From Mesorhizobium loti (lineage in GTDB: Bacteria > Pseudomonadota > Alphaproteobacteria > Rhizobiales > Rhizobiaceae), in assembly GCF_002858745.1 (NCBI RefSeq), contig NZ_PJRO01000008.1, positions 124,001 through 188,000 of the forward strand: a DNA stretch of 64,000 nucleotides, read 5' to 3'. Shown here piece by piece: positions 7,622 through 16,210 of this stretch (position 1 is the stretch's first letter; each line of letters opens with the position of its first letter). Under the pieces are notes generated by a model, which searched no databases, was not told the origin of the DNA, and saw nothing but the letters and a program-made list of their open reading frames with translations. The translations under genes and the position numbers were made by a program.

Positions 7622-9238
7622 TCAGGCGTCCCCGCGCACCGCCCTGCCCGCCTTCTGCAACAGTTCAAATGCCTGGAAGCGTTTCCCATGCCAATCGGCA
7701 TGGCCGGCGTTCGGCTGATAGGTTTCACCGAGTTCCGACATTGCTGCCATGGCGGTAGCCATATCGGGGAAATGACCTGCTGCGACGGCGCCCAGGATAG
7801 CCGAGCCGAGCAGAACTGGTTCCGGCGAGATTGAAGCGGCAACGACAAGCCCGGTGGTGTCGGCCAGGAGTTGGCGTACCAGCGGGTTCTGGCCAGCCCC
7901 GCCGCTGACCACGATGGTGTCGGTGGCAACGGCCTTGTCGGCGAGCACGCCGACGATCTGGCGCGCGCCATAGCCGAGGCCACAGATGCCGGCGAGATAA
8001 AGGCCAACCAGCCCATCGATGCCGGTGTCCATGCCGATACCAGCGATCAGGCCAAGCGCCTCTGGATCGGCGAACGGCGCGCGGTTGCCGAGGAATTCCG
8101 GCACGACATGCAGCTTGCCGACAAGTTCAGGCGTGCTTCCAGCGCCGCCACGCCTGTCGGCCTCAGCCGCCAGCCATTGGCTGAGGCTCATGCCGGCCAT
8201 GTTGGCTTGTGCTGCGGCCTCCCCGGAAGCCGGATGCATGCGGACTAGATGATCGATCGCGGCGCCGGCGGCCGACTGACCACCTTCGTTCAGCCACAAC
8301 CCTGGCACCATGGCCGAGAAATACGGCCCCCACACCCCGTCCACGAACGCTGGCTCGGCGGTGGTCGACATGGTGCAGGCCGAAGTGCCGAACACGTAGG
8401 CCATACGTGTTCGGACGTTCCCCGCATTGCCGCGCGCGCCCACTGTGCCGATACCGCCGGCATGGGCGTCGATGAGACCGGCCGCCACCGGTATGCCTTC
8501 GGCGAGGCCAAGGTCCCGCGCGGCCTCGGCTGTCAGGCCTTTCCCCAATGCAGTGCCGGCCGGCACGACCTCGGTGCCGATGCGGCGGAACTGCTCGTCG
8601 GCGAGCACGCCAAGTCCGACCGTGCGGAAGTAGCGCTCATCCCAACGCTGTTCATGCGCCATATAGGTCCACTTGCAAGTGACGGTGCAGACCGAGCGGG
8701 CAAGGCTGCCGGTCGACTTCCAGGTCAGGAAATCAGTCAGGTCCATGAATTGCCAGGCGTCGGCGAAGGTCTCCGGCTTGTGCTCGGCCAGCCACAACAG
8801 TTTCGGCGTTTCCATCTCGGGCGAGATGGCCCCACCCACGTAATTCAGTACGGCCTCGCCGGTGCGATTGATGCGCGCGGCCTGCTCGGTGGCGCGGTGA
8901 TCCATCCAGACGATGATGTTGCGCTCGGCCTCATTGGTCGGTCCAACGCCAAGCGGCTGTCCACCCTCGCCAAGCACCACGAGCGAACAGGTGGCGTCGT
9001 AGCCGATACCTGCAATCGACGCAGCCGGCACGCCCGATTTGGCGATGGCTTCGCGCGTGCTGGCAGCAACCGCCTGCCAGATATCGTTGCTCGATTGCTC
9101 GACGATGTCGCCTGCTTCGCGAAACAATGCGATGTCGCGCTTCGCTGATGCGAGCATGGTCCCGCTCGCGTCGAACACGCCGGCACGGGCGCTGCCGGTG
9201 CCGACATCGATGCCGATGAAATGTTTTAGCGAAGTCAT
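7622..9238 (-). CDS. FGGY-family carbohydrate kinase, probable D-ribulokinase
   Basis: Expected to phosphorylate D-ribulose to D-ribulose 5-phosphate with ATP in the cytoplasm, the second step of ribitol catabolism (rbtK function). The 538-residue protein has the N-terminal phosphate motif GIDVGTGSAR (9-18), a TCSLVV motif at 83-88 that I recall being described as a D-ribulokinase signature, WMDHRA at 111-116 and GLIDAHAGG with the probable catalytic base Asp 257. It follows the ribitol dehydrogenase gene by 63 bp on the same strand. That gap contains a hairpin plus T-run, so kinase expression may be reduced relative to the upstream genes. Substrate is inferred from motif and context. Confidence 0.9.
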   Translation of the reverse strand: MTSLKHFIGIDVGTGSARAGVFDASGTMLASAKRDIALFREAGDIVEQSSNDIWQAVAASTREAIAKSGVPAASIAGIGYDATCSLVVLGEGGQPLGVGPTNEAERNIIVWMDHRATEQAARINRTGEAVLNYVGGAISPEMETPKLLWLAEHKPETFADAWQFMDLTDFLTWKSTGSLARSVCTVTCKWTYMAHEQRWDERYFRTVGLGVLADEQFRRIGTEVVPAGTALGKGLTAEAARDLGLAEGIPVAAGLIDAHAGGIGTVGARGNAGNVRTRMAYVFGTSACTMSTTAEPAFVDGVWGPYFSAMVPGLWLNEGGQSAAGAAIDHLVRMHPASGEAAAQANMAGMSLSQWLAAEADRRGGAGSTPELVGKLHVVPEFLGNRAPFADPEALGLIAGIGMDTGIDGLVGLYLAGICGLGYGARQIVGVLADKAVATDTIVVSGGAGQNPLVRQLLADTTGLVVAASISPEPVLLGSAILGAVAAGHFPDMATAMAAMSELGETYQPNAGHADWHGKRFQAFELLQKAGRAVRGDA

Positions 9239-9252
9239 ACGATCACCCTCAA

Positions 9253-9294
9253 AAGGAAAAAACGCCGCCGACGCAGTTGCACAAGCCGGCGGCG
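9253..9294 (-). terminator. Intra-operon hairpin plus T-run between dehydrogenase and kinase
   Basis: On the minus strand CGCCGCCG (9294-9287) pairs with CGGCGGCG (9270-9263) across a 16-nt loop and is followed by TTTTTTCCTTTT. This looks like an intrinsic terminator placed inside an operon, so it may act as a partial terminator or attenuator setting kinase levels. Confidence 0.6.
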
Positions 9295-9301
9295 GTTGGC
9301 G

Positions 9302-10030
9302 TCAGAGGTCGTTGCTCTGCGGCAGGATCACCAGGTCGCGGATGGTGATGTTGCGTGGCCTTGTCAGCATGAACATCACCGCCTCGGCCACCTCCACCGG
9401 CTGCATCAGCCCACCGGCCGCCAGTTCGTCCTCCAGCTTCTGCTTCGGCCAGTCGCTGATCAGCGCCGTCACCACCGGGCCGGGCGCGACCGCGCCAACG
9501 CGCAGGCCATGCTTGGCCACCTGGCGACGCAGCGTGTGCACGAAGGCCTGAATGGCGTGTTTGGAGGCTGTGTAGATCGGCTCCCACACCACCGGCACCA
9601 GGCCGGCGATCGAGCTGGTGACGATGATGTCACCGGTCTTGCGCTCGACCATGTGTGGCAGCACCGCATGGATGGAGCGGAACGCTGCATTGATGTTGAG
9701 GTTCAGCATGCGGTCCCAGGCATCCGGGTCACCATTCACCACTTCACCGCCGACATAAGCACCGGCATTGGCGTGGAAGATGTCGAGCTGGCCGGCCTTC
9801 TCCAGGATCTGCGGCATCATGCCGACCACACTCTTCGGGTCCATCAGGTCGACCACAACAGGGAACGCCGGCGACCCTAGTTCCTCGCAAACGGCTTTCA
9901 GCGCATCTTCGTTACGGTCGACGAGCGCGACCCGTACGCCCGCCGCTACCAGGTGCCTGGCGCATTCCAGGCCAATGCCCGATGCGGCGCCGGTGATCGC
10001 CGCGACTTTTCCGGTAAGGTCCTGAGCCAT
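9302..10030 (-). CDS. rbtD: Ribitol 2-dehydrogenase (SDR family)
   Basis: NAD-dependent oxidation of ribitol to D-ribulose, first step of ribitol use. The 242-residue protein is a classical short-chain dehydrogenase: TGAASGIG at 13-20 binds the nucleotide, NAG at 88-90, Ser 139/140, and the catalytic Tyr 153 and Lys 157 (YTASK). Beyond the family motifs, several stretches match what I remember of Klebsiella RbtD closely: KVAAITGAASGIGLECAR near the N-terminus, LDIFHANAGAY, and the terminal VRD/IRD-x-VILP-x-S-x-DL pattern. It lies between the sugar-type permease gene (35 bp upstream) and the FGGY kinase. The specific call rests on remembered similarity plus operon context. Confidence 0.87.
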   Translation of the reverse strand: MAQDLTGKVAAITGAASGIGLECARHLVAAGVRVALVDRNEDALKAVCEELGSPAFPVVVDLMDPKSVVGMMPQILEKAGQLDIFHANAGAYVGGEVVNGDPDAWDRMLNLNINAAFRSIHAVLPHMVERKTGDIIVTSSIAGLVPVVWEPIYTASKHAIQAFVHTLRRQVAKHGLRVGAVAPGPVVTALISDWPKQKLEDELAAGGLMQPVEVAEAVMFMLTRPRNITIRDLVILPQSNDL

Positions 10031-10065
10031 TTCTGCCTCTTTCTTCTTCTGGATGGGAGTGTGGA

Positions 10066-11325
10066 TCAGGCTCGGCCGTGCGAGACACGTGACCTGCGCG
10101 CCAGCGAGTCAACGATGACGGCGATCGCCAGAACGGCGCCGGTAATCATGTAGCGAAGCGACGACGACAGATCGAGCAGCGTCAGCCCGCTGGCGATCGA
10201 CTGGATGACGATGATGCCGAGCAAGGCGGAATAGGCACTGCCGCGTCCGCCGAACAGGCTGGTGCCGCCGATCACCGCCGCGGCGATGGCGTTAAGGTTG
10301 ACGTCGCCGGTACCGGCCTGCTGGCTGGATGAAGCAAGGCGCGACGCAGCCAGGATGCCGCCGGTGGCTGCCAGCGTCGAGCACAGCATGAAGGCAGTGG
10401 TGTAGATATAGCGCACGTTGATACCGGCGCGCCGGGCCGCCTCGCGGTTGCCGCCGACAGCATGCATCGAACGGCCCCATTTGGTGCGCTTGAGCGCGTA
10501 GTTCATCGCCACGACCAGACCAACGAACAGGCCGAACATCCACGGAATGCCGCGCGAACTGTTGAGGTAGAAAACGATGGCCTCGAGCAAGGCGGTAATA
10601 ACGACAGCCCGCGCAACGATACCCGCGATCGACTGCGCCGAAAGGCCCGCCTCGCGACGACGCGTGGCTTCGCGATAACCCGTCCAGAAAATGCCGATAC
10701 CGGCAATCGCGGCAAGCCCATATGAGACCCATGCAGGCATCACCATGAGCTGGCCGAAATTCACCAGTGGTGACTCGTAAGGCAGGTTGATCGAGCCGGT
10801 CGAGCCGAGCAGATAAAGCTGAAGGCCAAGCACAGCGAGCAGGCCAGCCAGTGTCGAGACGAAGCTCGGCATGCCGAAACGGTTGAGCAGCAGCGCATAG
10901 ACCGATCCGATAACCGCGCCCGCAACCATTGCGGTGACGATGGCGAAACCGACCGGCCAGCCCTGATTGACCCAGAGCACGCCGACCAATGCCGAGGCAA
11001 AGCCGCTAACCGACCCTACCGACAGATCGATCTCGCCGAGCATCAGGATGCAGACGATGCCCAGGGCGATAACGCCAACAGTGGAGCAGTCGAACAGAAG
11101 GTTGACCAGGTTGTTCGCGGACAGGAACACTGGATTGAGGCTCTGGAAAACCGTCCAGATGATGGCGAGCCCGACGATGACCGGCAGCGAGCCGAGATCA
11201 CCCGAGCGCACACGGTCGAAGAAAGCGCTGACCGCGCCGCCAAAGCCTTCGGCGTGTTTGACACGCACGTCAGCCCGATCGAGAAGCTGTGCCTGCGGCG
11301 CATTCTGTATGGTTTTGTCGGTCAT
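10066..11325 (-). CDS. Sugar/polyol ABC transporter permease (XylH/RbsC-like)
   Basis: Membrane subunit that would carry the polyol (probably ribitol) across the inner membrane. At 419 residues with about ten or more hydrophobic segments it resembles the longer XylH subgroup rather than RbsC (about 320). The family-typical region ALGIVCILMLGEIDLSVGSV lies near residue 100, and INVRYIYTTAFMLCSTLAATGGILAASRL with NAIAAAVIGGTSLFGG in the C-terminal half is diagnostic for BPD_transp_2 sugar permeases. The ATG overlaps the ATPase stop by 4 bp. Confidence 0.92.
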   Translation of the reverse strand: MTDKTIQNAPQAQLLDRADVRVKHAEGFGGAVSAFFDRVRSGDLGSLPVIVGLAIIWTVFQSLNPVFLSANNLVNLLFDCSTVGVIALGIVCILMLGEIDLSVGSVSGFASALVGVLWVNQGWPVGFAIVTAMVAGAVIGSVYALLLNRFGMPSFVSTLAGLLAVLGLQLYLLGSTGSINLPYESPLVNFGQLMVMPAWVSYGLAAIAGIGIFWTGYREATRRREAGLSAQSIAGIVARAVVITALLEAIVFYLNSSRGIPWMFGLFVGLVVAMNYALKRTKWGRSMHAVGGNREAARRAGINVRYIYTTAFMLCSTLAATGGILAASRLASSSQQAGTGDVNLNAIAAAVIGGTSLFGGRGSAYSALLGIIVIQSIASGLTLLDLSSSLRYMITGAVLAIAVIVDSLARRSRVSHGRA

Positions 11326-12131
11326 GGCTGGCTCTCCTGAGCTTGCGAGCGGCGGCTGGCCCGGCGGGAAACAGAGTTGTTCTCCGCACCGGTAATCGCG
11401 CTGACCAGTTCCTGGTTGGATGCGTCGGGCAGGAAGACGCCGTTGTTCTTGCCGAGCCTCAACACGACGATGCGGTCGGCAACGGCGCGAACGTCTTCCA
11501 TGTTGTGGCTGATCATGATGACGCCGAGGCCGCGTTCGCGGACGCGCTCGATCAGATCGAGCACCTCGGCCGTCTGGGCAACGCCAAGGGCTGCCGTCGG
11601 CTCGTCAAGCATGATCAGTTTCGGGTCGAGCAGCAGTGAGCGTGCGATCGCCACGGTCTGGCGCTGCCCACCCGATAGCGAGGCGATCGGTTCACGTACG
11701 CTGGGAATCCGCGCCGACAGCTCATTGAGCAGCTTCCAGGCCTTGATCTCCATCGACACCTCGTCCAGTCGCATCGGGCTGAGCTCCTTGCCGAGGAAGA
11801 TGTTGGCGACCACGTCGAGGTTCTCGCACAGCGCCAAGTCCTGGAAGACGGTGGCAATGCCAAGGCCCAGCGCTGTCGCCGGATCGGACAACGTGACCGG
11901 GTCGCCCTTGAAGGTGATGGTACCCGACGTCGGCTGGTGCACGCCGGCCAGGACCTTGACCAAGGTCGACTTGCCCGCACCGTTGTCGCCGACAAGGGCG
12001 ACGACTTCGCCGGCATGAACGTCAAGATCGATATCTGTCAGCGCCGACACGGCCCCGAATTGCTTGGAGATGCCGCGCAGGCTGAGCACAAGCTCGCGTG
12101 CCGAGGCCGGCTCCTGTGATGTTCCTGTCAT
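11322..12131 (-). CDS. Sugar/polyol ABC transporter ATP-binding protein (single domain)
   Basis: Energises the ribitol-type importer. It is a 269-residue single nucleotide-binding domain, unlike the tandem RbsA/XylG of enteric bacteria and like FrcA-type proteins of rhizobia, so it must homodimerise. Walker A GDNGAGKST at 48-56, signature LSGGQRQT from 152, Walker B LIMLDE at 172-177, switch His 209; CENLDVVANIFLG after the Q-loop is typical of sugar ATPases. ATG 12131 follows GGGAAGG and opens just before the conserved domain; the open frame upstream runs through an intercistronic hairpin and is not coding. Confidence 0.93.
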   Translation of the reverse strand: MTGTSQEPASARELVLSLRGISKQFGAVSALTDIDLDVHAGEVVALVGDNGAGKSTLVKVLAGVHQPTSGTITFKGDPVTLSDPATALGLGIATVFQDLALCENLDVVANIFLGKELSPMRLDEVSMEIKAWKLLNELSARIPSVREPIASLSGGQRQTVAIARSLLLDPKLIMLDEPTAALGVAQTAEVLDLIERVRERGLGVIMISHNMEDVRAVADRIVVLRLGKNNGVFLPDASNQELVSAITGAENNSVSRRASRRSQAQESQP

Positions 12132-12172
12132 GATGCAAGCCTTCCCAAGAGTTTTCGCCCACGATGGGCATG

Positions 12173-12199
12173 CTGCTCCGCCGGCATGCGGCGGAGCAG
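12173..12199 (-). promoter_or_regulatory. Intercistronic hairpin after the ribitol-type binding-protein gene
   Basis: Perfect 11-bp arms (12173-12183 and 12189-12199) around a 5-nt loop lie between the binding-protein stop and the ATPase start. No T-run follows. Such hairpins protect the 3' end of binding-protein mRNA and raise receptor over transporter output; that role is inferred. Confidence 0.6.
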
Positions 12200-12213
12200 T
12201 TGCAATCATTGGC

Positions 12214-13275
12214 TTACTGGGTGATGCCGAGCTTCTTGCAGCCTTCGGCATAACGGTCGACGCAGAGCTGTTCAGCGGTGGCGATCTTCTTGTCGATGAT
12301 CTCCGCCTTAAGGTTCTCCTGGGTGACGACCACCGGCACGAAGAGCTGCGACGGCGTGTTGAACAGCGTCGCCTCGGCTTTGGGCGTTTCGCCCTTGGCG
12401 AGCTGGACGGCGATGTTGGCGGCTGCGGCCGCGACGATCTCGCTCGGCTTGTTGATGGTGTTGTACTGGTCGCCGGCGATGATCAGCTGCAACGCTGCGA
12501 GCGTCGCATCATTGCCTGTGATCGGCGGAACCGGGTTGAAGCCTCCCGCCTTGAACGCCGCGATCGCGCCACCGGCAGTGCCGTCATTGGCGGCAACAAC
12601 ACCCAGTATGTTCTTGTCGAAGCGGGTGATCTGGCCGCTGGCCCACTGCTGCGCCTTCGGCGGTGCCCATTCCGGCGTATCGTATTCGGCCAGGATCGGA
12701 TAGCCGCTGTTGTCGAGGCCGGCATGAATGCCCTTTTTGATCAGCCCGGCGGCGGCATCGGTTGGCGAGCCGTTGATCTGCAGCACGCCGGTGCCTTCGC
12801 CTGCCTTCACGCCCTTGTCCTTCAGATGCTTGACCAGCGAATCGGCGATCGACTTGCCGATGGCTTCGTTGTCGAAGGAGACGTAGAAATCAGCCTTGGC
12901 GTCGGGGATCGGCCGGTCATAGGCGATGACCTTCACGCCTTGTGCCTGGGCCTGCTTGACCAGGGAGGCGGCGGCGGTGGAATCGACCGGATCGATGACG
13001 ATGACCTTGGCACCCTGCGAGATCATCGAATTGAACTGCTGCTGCTGGCGCGCGGCATCGGCGTCGGCGTTCTGATAAAGCACCTTGCAGGAGGCGCAGA
13101 GCTTTTCCATCTCGGCCTTGAAGCCTGGATAGTCGTGTTCCTCGTAGCGGGTCGAGGCTTGGTCCGGCATCAGGAAAGCCACAGTGGCGCCATCGGCGCT
13201 CTGGGCAAGTGCCGAGCCACCGGCAAGAGACAGGGCCAGCATCGCAAGGCCCGCCGTTTTCCATGAATGTTTCAT
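12214..13275 (-). CDS. Sugar/polyol ABC transporter substrate-binding protein (probable ribitol receptor)
   Basis: Periplasmic receptor of the ribitol-type importer. The 353-residue precursor has a signal peptide ending near residue 24 (MLALSLAGGSALA). The mature protein is a type-1 periplasmic binding fold: GATVAFLMPDQASTRY start, QQQQFNSMISQGAKVIVIDPVDS, GVKVIAYDRPI, and GVVAANDGTAGGAIAAF in the second lobe, closest in style to XylF/ChvE-like receptors. ATG 13275 follows AAGGGAGAAG at 4-5 nt and begins the signal peptide; the longer open frame upstream has no signal-like start. Ligand is inferred from the dehydrogenase and kinase in the same operon. Confidence 0.92.
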   Translation of the reverse strand: MKHSWKTAGLAMLALSLAGGSALAQSADGATVAFLMPDQASTRYEEHDYPGFKAEMEKLCASCKVLYQNADADAARQQQQFNSMISQGAKVIVIDPVDSTAAASLVKQAQAQGVKVIAYDRPIPDAKADFYVSFDNEAIGKSIADSLVKHLKDKGVKAGEGTGVLQINGSPTDAAAGLIKKGIHAGLDNSGYPILAEYDTPEWAPPKAQQWASGQITRFDKNILGVVAANDGTAGGAIAAFKAGGFNPVPPITGNDATLAALQLIIAGDQYNTINKPSEIVAAAAANIAVQLAKGETPKAEATLFNTPSQLFVPVVVTQENLKAEIIDKKIATAEQLCVDRYAEGCKKLGITQ

Positions 13276-13533
13276 TGCATCTTCTCCCTTGAACGATATG
13301 ACAATGGTAATCTGAGTAGCTGCCCTCCCAGGCAGCGCGGATCCGTTGGCTGTCCAGCCGGGCTTGCGTGGTGATTTCCGCCACAGCACCGAAAGTGACC
13401 TCGGGACAAAGCTTTCCCTTCGCGAGCAGCACGCGACCACTCACGTTGTTGATTGTTCTGATGGTGTTTCCCTCCCTGATCCTCCTTGCTGGGCGGCCTC
13501 AGCCGCGTTGAAAGGCGGCTATTGCCGCGTTAT

Positions 13534-14418
13534 TCAGGCAGCTTTCGCAGCGTTGATGTGGTCGATGGTCAGCCGTCGGAACCGCGACGGCGTCATCCCC
13601 TTCTCGGCCAGGAACTGACGGTTGAAATTCGACAGGTTGTTGAAGCCGACCTCGAAGCAGATGTCGGTGATCGGCGCCACTTCGTCACTGGTCAGGATCT
13701 GGCAAGCAAGATTGATGCGCAGCCGCTTGACGTACTGCACCAGCGTCATACCGGTATGGAGGCGGAAAGCGCGCGAAAAGGCAGAGGTCGATTGTCCGGC
13801 AATGCCCGCCAGGTCCGCTTCGCTGAAGGGATTGGTCAGGTTCTCGCGCAGATAGTTGAGCGCCTTGTTGATGCCGGCCGACATGTAACCGGAAGGATCC
13901 GGCAGATAATTCGGACTGGCCAGCATGCGCGCGCCTTGGCTGCGGCTGAGCAGGCCGGCGATGGCCATGAACAGCTCAACGCGGCGTACTCCCTGCGCCT
14001 TCATAAGCTCTTCCATCACCGGAGCGACTTGCCGGCTGGTCTCGGTCGAAAACAGCACACCACGCCGCGCATGCTCCAGCACCGGCGCAAGCGCCGCGAG
14101 TTCCGGCAGCACACGCATGGTGTCGCCGATGAAGCTTTCGTTGAACTGCAGGATGCGGCAGCGCAGCGGGATGGTCGATCCCTCGGGGATGTCGCTTACC
14201 CAATTGTGCGGCAGATTGGGGCCGGTCAGCACCAGATTGGCGGGTTCGAACTCGCCAATGAAATCACCGACGAAATAGCGGCCTGCGGTAGCAACCACGA
14301 GATGAAGTTCGTATTCGGGATGGAAATGCCAGCGCACCGTATGGAACGGATAGCCATGCGACCAGGCCTTGAACGATTCGCCTTGTCGAATCTGGACGAC
14401 TTCCAGGTCCGGACCCAT
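13534..14418 (-). CDS. AraC-family transcriptional regulator, probably of the ribitol operon
   Basis: DNA-binding regulator with an N-terminal cupin-like sensor domain (FHTVRWHFHPEYELHLV... FVGDFIGEFEPANLVLTGPNLPHNW) and a C-terminal double helix-turn-helix (FSEADLAGIAGQSTSAFSRAF, then ICFEVGFNNLSNFNRQF and MTPSRFRR). ATG 14418 is chosen for its strong GGAGGAAAC site; an in-frame start at 14505 would add 29 non-conserved residues. The sensor domain resembles regulators next to sugar and polyol transporters, and the gene precedes the ribitol operon on the same strand, 258 bp away. It is also divergent from pobA, where Agrobacterium has the AraC-type PobR, so control of pobA cannot be excluded. 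Confidence 0.88.
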   Translation of the reverse strand: MGPDLEVVQIRQGESFKAWSHGYPFHTVRWHFHPEYELHLVVATAGRYFVGDFIGEFEPANLVLTGPNLPHNWVSDIPEGSTIPLRCRILQFNESFIGDTMRVLPELAALAPVLEHARRGVLFSTETSRQVAPVMEELMKAQGVRRVELFMAIAGLLSRSQGARMLASPNYLPDPSGYMSAGINKALNYLRENLTNPFSEADLAGIAGQSTSAFSRAFRLHTGMTLVQYVKRLRINLACQILTSDEVAPITDICFEVGFNNLSNFNRQFLAEKGMTPSRFRRLTIDHINAAKAA

Positions 14419-14663
14419 ATCTGTTTCCTCCGGGTGAGACGGTTTTACCGTCTGCGGCCCTTTCCCAATTGGCCGGATGTGCTCCAGCTCTGACTTTCCG
14501 GACAAACGCTACGCCCAGTCGCTACATCGCGCCACCACGATAGGGTCACCCGACCGATACTTTTTTGACATTGAATGGTGGCAATATGGCAGCAGGCGTT
14601 GAAATAGACCCGGGGAGTTTACCTTTCACAGGTCTCAGTCCGGCTGCAACGGCATTCCGTTAA

Positions 14664-14681
14664 GCATTGGTTTACCAATGC
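14664..14681. promoter_or_regulatory. 18-bp palindrome GCATTGGTTTACCAATGC
   Basis: Two perfect 8-bp arms around TT. The TTGGT-NN-ACCAA core is of the kind bound by some FCD-type GntR regulators. Binding protein unknown. Confidence 0.5.
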
Positions 14682-14705
14682 CGCGCGCAGCTGTGATTGT
14701 CGAAA

Positions 14706-14717
14706 CGAAACGTTTCG
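14706..14717. promoter_or_regulatory. 12-bp palindrome CGAAACGTTTCG
   Basis: Perfect palindrome with a central CG, the form of LacI-family operators. No LacI-family gene is in the window. It lies 24 bp from the preceding palindrome, so the two may form a composite control site. Confidence 0.5.
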
Positions 14718-14992
14718 CGTCGGAACCGCGAGTCGAATAGCCCCGGAATCGGTCGGGCTCATCGCAAAGGCGGCCTATGGCGGACTCGGGCAACACAGTT
14801 GCTCTGGGCCGTGATGGGTCCGATCACCCTTTGGGGAGCGCTCGGGCTGTGCGTCCGCAGACATCCCCCTCTTTCATAACGATCCATATATGCAACAAGC
14901 CTCAGATATCATTTTACCGAACCGTCAGGTTGGGCGATGGTGCCGCTTCCCGCTGGACAAGTCCCGGGGCGCGTCGTCATTTTGAGCACCGA

Positions 14993-16162
14993 ATGCGAAC
15001 ACAGGTCGTCATTATCGGTTCCGGTCCTTCGGGCCTGCTGCTTGGCCAGCTCCTGACCGGAGCCGGCATCGACAACGTCATCCTCGACCGCGTCGGCAAG
15101 GACTATATTCTCGGCCGTGTCCGCGCCGGCGTGCTGGAACAAGGCACTGTCGACCTCATGTGCAGGGCCGGAGCCGACGCCCGCCTGATCGCTGAGGGCC
15201 TCGTGCATGACGGCTTTTCCATCGCCTTCGAAGGGCGTGACCATCGCATCGATCTTGCCGGCCTCACCGGCAAACATGTCACAATCTACGGCCAGACCGA
15301 GATCACGCGCGACCTGATGGCCGCACGCGAAGCTGCAGACACGTTGACCCTCTATGAGGTTGAAGATGTCGCCTTGCACGGTTTCGATACCGAGAGCCCT
15401 TACGTGACTTATGTAAAGAACGGCGTCATCGGGCGGATCGATTGCGACGTCGTCGCCGGCTGCGACGGCTTTCACGGCATCAGTCGCCGTAGCGTCCCGG
15501 CCAGCGCGATGCGAACCTTCGAACGAGCCTATCCTTTCGGCTGGCTGGGCGTGCTGGCCGAGGTGGCGCCTGTCAGCGACGAACTGATCTACGCCAACCA
15601 CGAACGTGGTTTCGCACTCTGTTCGATGCGCTCGGCGACACGCTCGCGTTATTATGTTCAGGTGCCCGCCGACGAGCAGGTTGATGCTTGGAGCGACGAC
15701 CGGTTCTGGGATGAGCTGCGCAGCCGGCTTCCCCGCCACCATGCTGAAGCGGTGACCACCGGACCATCCTTCGAGAAATCGATCGCGCCGCTGCGCTCCT
15801 TCGTGGCGGAACCGCTGCGCTTTGGCCGCCTTTTCCTTGTCGGTGACGCGGCCCACATCGTGCCGCCGACAGGCGCCAAGGGGTTGAACCTTGCCGCCAG
15901 CGACGTGCACTACCTGTTCGAAGGTCTGCGCGAATTCTTCCTCGACAAGTCGTCGGCCGGCATCGCTGCCTATTCCGGGCGCGCATTGGCCAGGGTGTGG
16001 AAGGCGGTGCGCTTTTCCTGGTGGATGACCACCCTGCTCCACCGCTTCCCCGACAGCACCGATTTCGAGCACCGGATCCAGGAAGCCGAGCTCGACTATC
16101 TGACGCATTCGCAAGCGGCGGCTGCAGCGCTTGCGGAGAATTATGTCGGCCTGCCCTATTAA
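14993..16162 (+). CDS. pobA: 4-hydroxybenzoate 3-monooxygenase
   Basis: FAD- and NAD(P)H-dependent hydroxylation of 4-hydroxybenzoate to protocatechuate in the cytoplasm, feeding the adjacent pca operon. The 389-residue length is normal. FAD motif GSGPSG at 9-14, R44 in GRVRAGVLEQ, DG motif C157-D158-G159 and GD motif G284-D285. Active-site residues known from Pseudomonas PobA (Tyr201, Ser212, Arg214, Pro293, Tyr385) are all present one position lower: Tyr 200, Ser 211, Arg 213, Pro 292, Tyr 384. ATG 14993 opens the dinucleotide fold directly; no good ribosome site precedes it (TTTTGAGCACCGA), which is unusual beside the strong sites of its neighbours. Confidence 0.97.
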   Translation: MRTQVVIIGSGPSGLLLGQLLTGAGIDNVILDRVGKDYILGRVRAGVLEQGTVDLMCRAGADARLIAEGLVHDGFSIAFEGRDHRIDLAGLTGKHVTIYGQTEITRDLMAAREAADTLTLYEVEDVALHGFDTESPYVTYVKNGVIGRIDCDVVAGCDGFHGISRRSVPASAMRTFERAYPFGWLGVLAEVAPVSDELIYANHERGFALCSMRSATRSRYYVQVPADEQVDAWSDDRFWDELRSRLPRHHAEAVTTGPSFEKSIAPLRSFVAEPLRFGRLFLVGDAAHIVPPTGAKGLNLAASDVHYLFEGLREFFLDKSSAGIAAYSGRALARVWKAVRFSWWMTTLLHRFPDSTDFEHRIQEAELDYLTHSQAAAAALAENYVGLPY

Positions 16163-16192
16163 ACCCTGACCTGCTCCGATCCCCTTATGAAA

Positions 16193-16207
16193 GGCGGAGC
16201 CACCGCC
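16193..16207. terminator. Small hairpin between pobA and pcaQ ends
   Basis: GGCGG and CCGCC arms around a 5-nt loop lie in the 48-bp gap between the convergent genes pobA and pcaQ. On the minus strand TTTCAT follows. A weak bidirectional terminator is possible. Confidence 0.4.
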
Positions 16208-16210
16208 CCG

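Larger units (their letters stand above)
14419..14992. other. Divergent intergenic region between the AraC regulator and pobA
   Basis: 574 bp with no convincing gene. It must hold the promoters of the AraC gene and of pobA. Two perfect palindromes (14664-14681 and 14706-14717) stand close together about 280-330 bp before pobA. The stretch 14880-14930 is AT-richer (gatccatatatgcaac) and may hold the pobA promoter. An in-frame extension of pobA to 14777 exists but is not protein-like. Confidence 0.6.

Noticed and set aside
13276..13444. Possible small gene upstream of the ribitol binding protein (GTG at 13444, reading MSGRVLLAKGKLCPEV...)
   Set aside because: The composition is protein-like, but the frame runs out-of-phase into the binding-protein gene, the nearest ribosome site precedes ATC instead of a start codon, and I recognise no family. 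At most a decayed remnant.
13534..14418. AraC-family gene as PobR, activator of pobA
   Set aside because: The position (divergent from pobA) would fit, but the sensor domain looks like the sugar/polyol regulator type and the gene leads the ribitol operon. Kept as an alternative, not as the call.
14777..14992. In-frame N-terminal extension of pobA by 72 residues
   Set aside because: The extension is not protein-like, has no ribosome site, and PobA proteins begin at the dinucleotide fold; the ATG at 14993 gives normal length.
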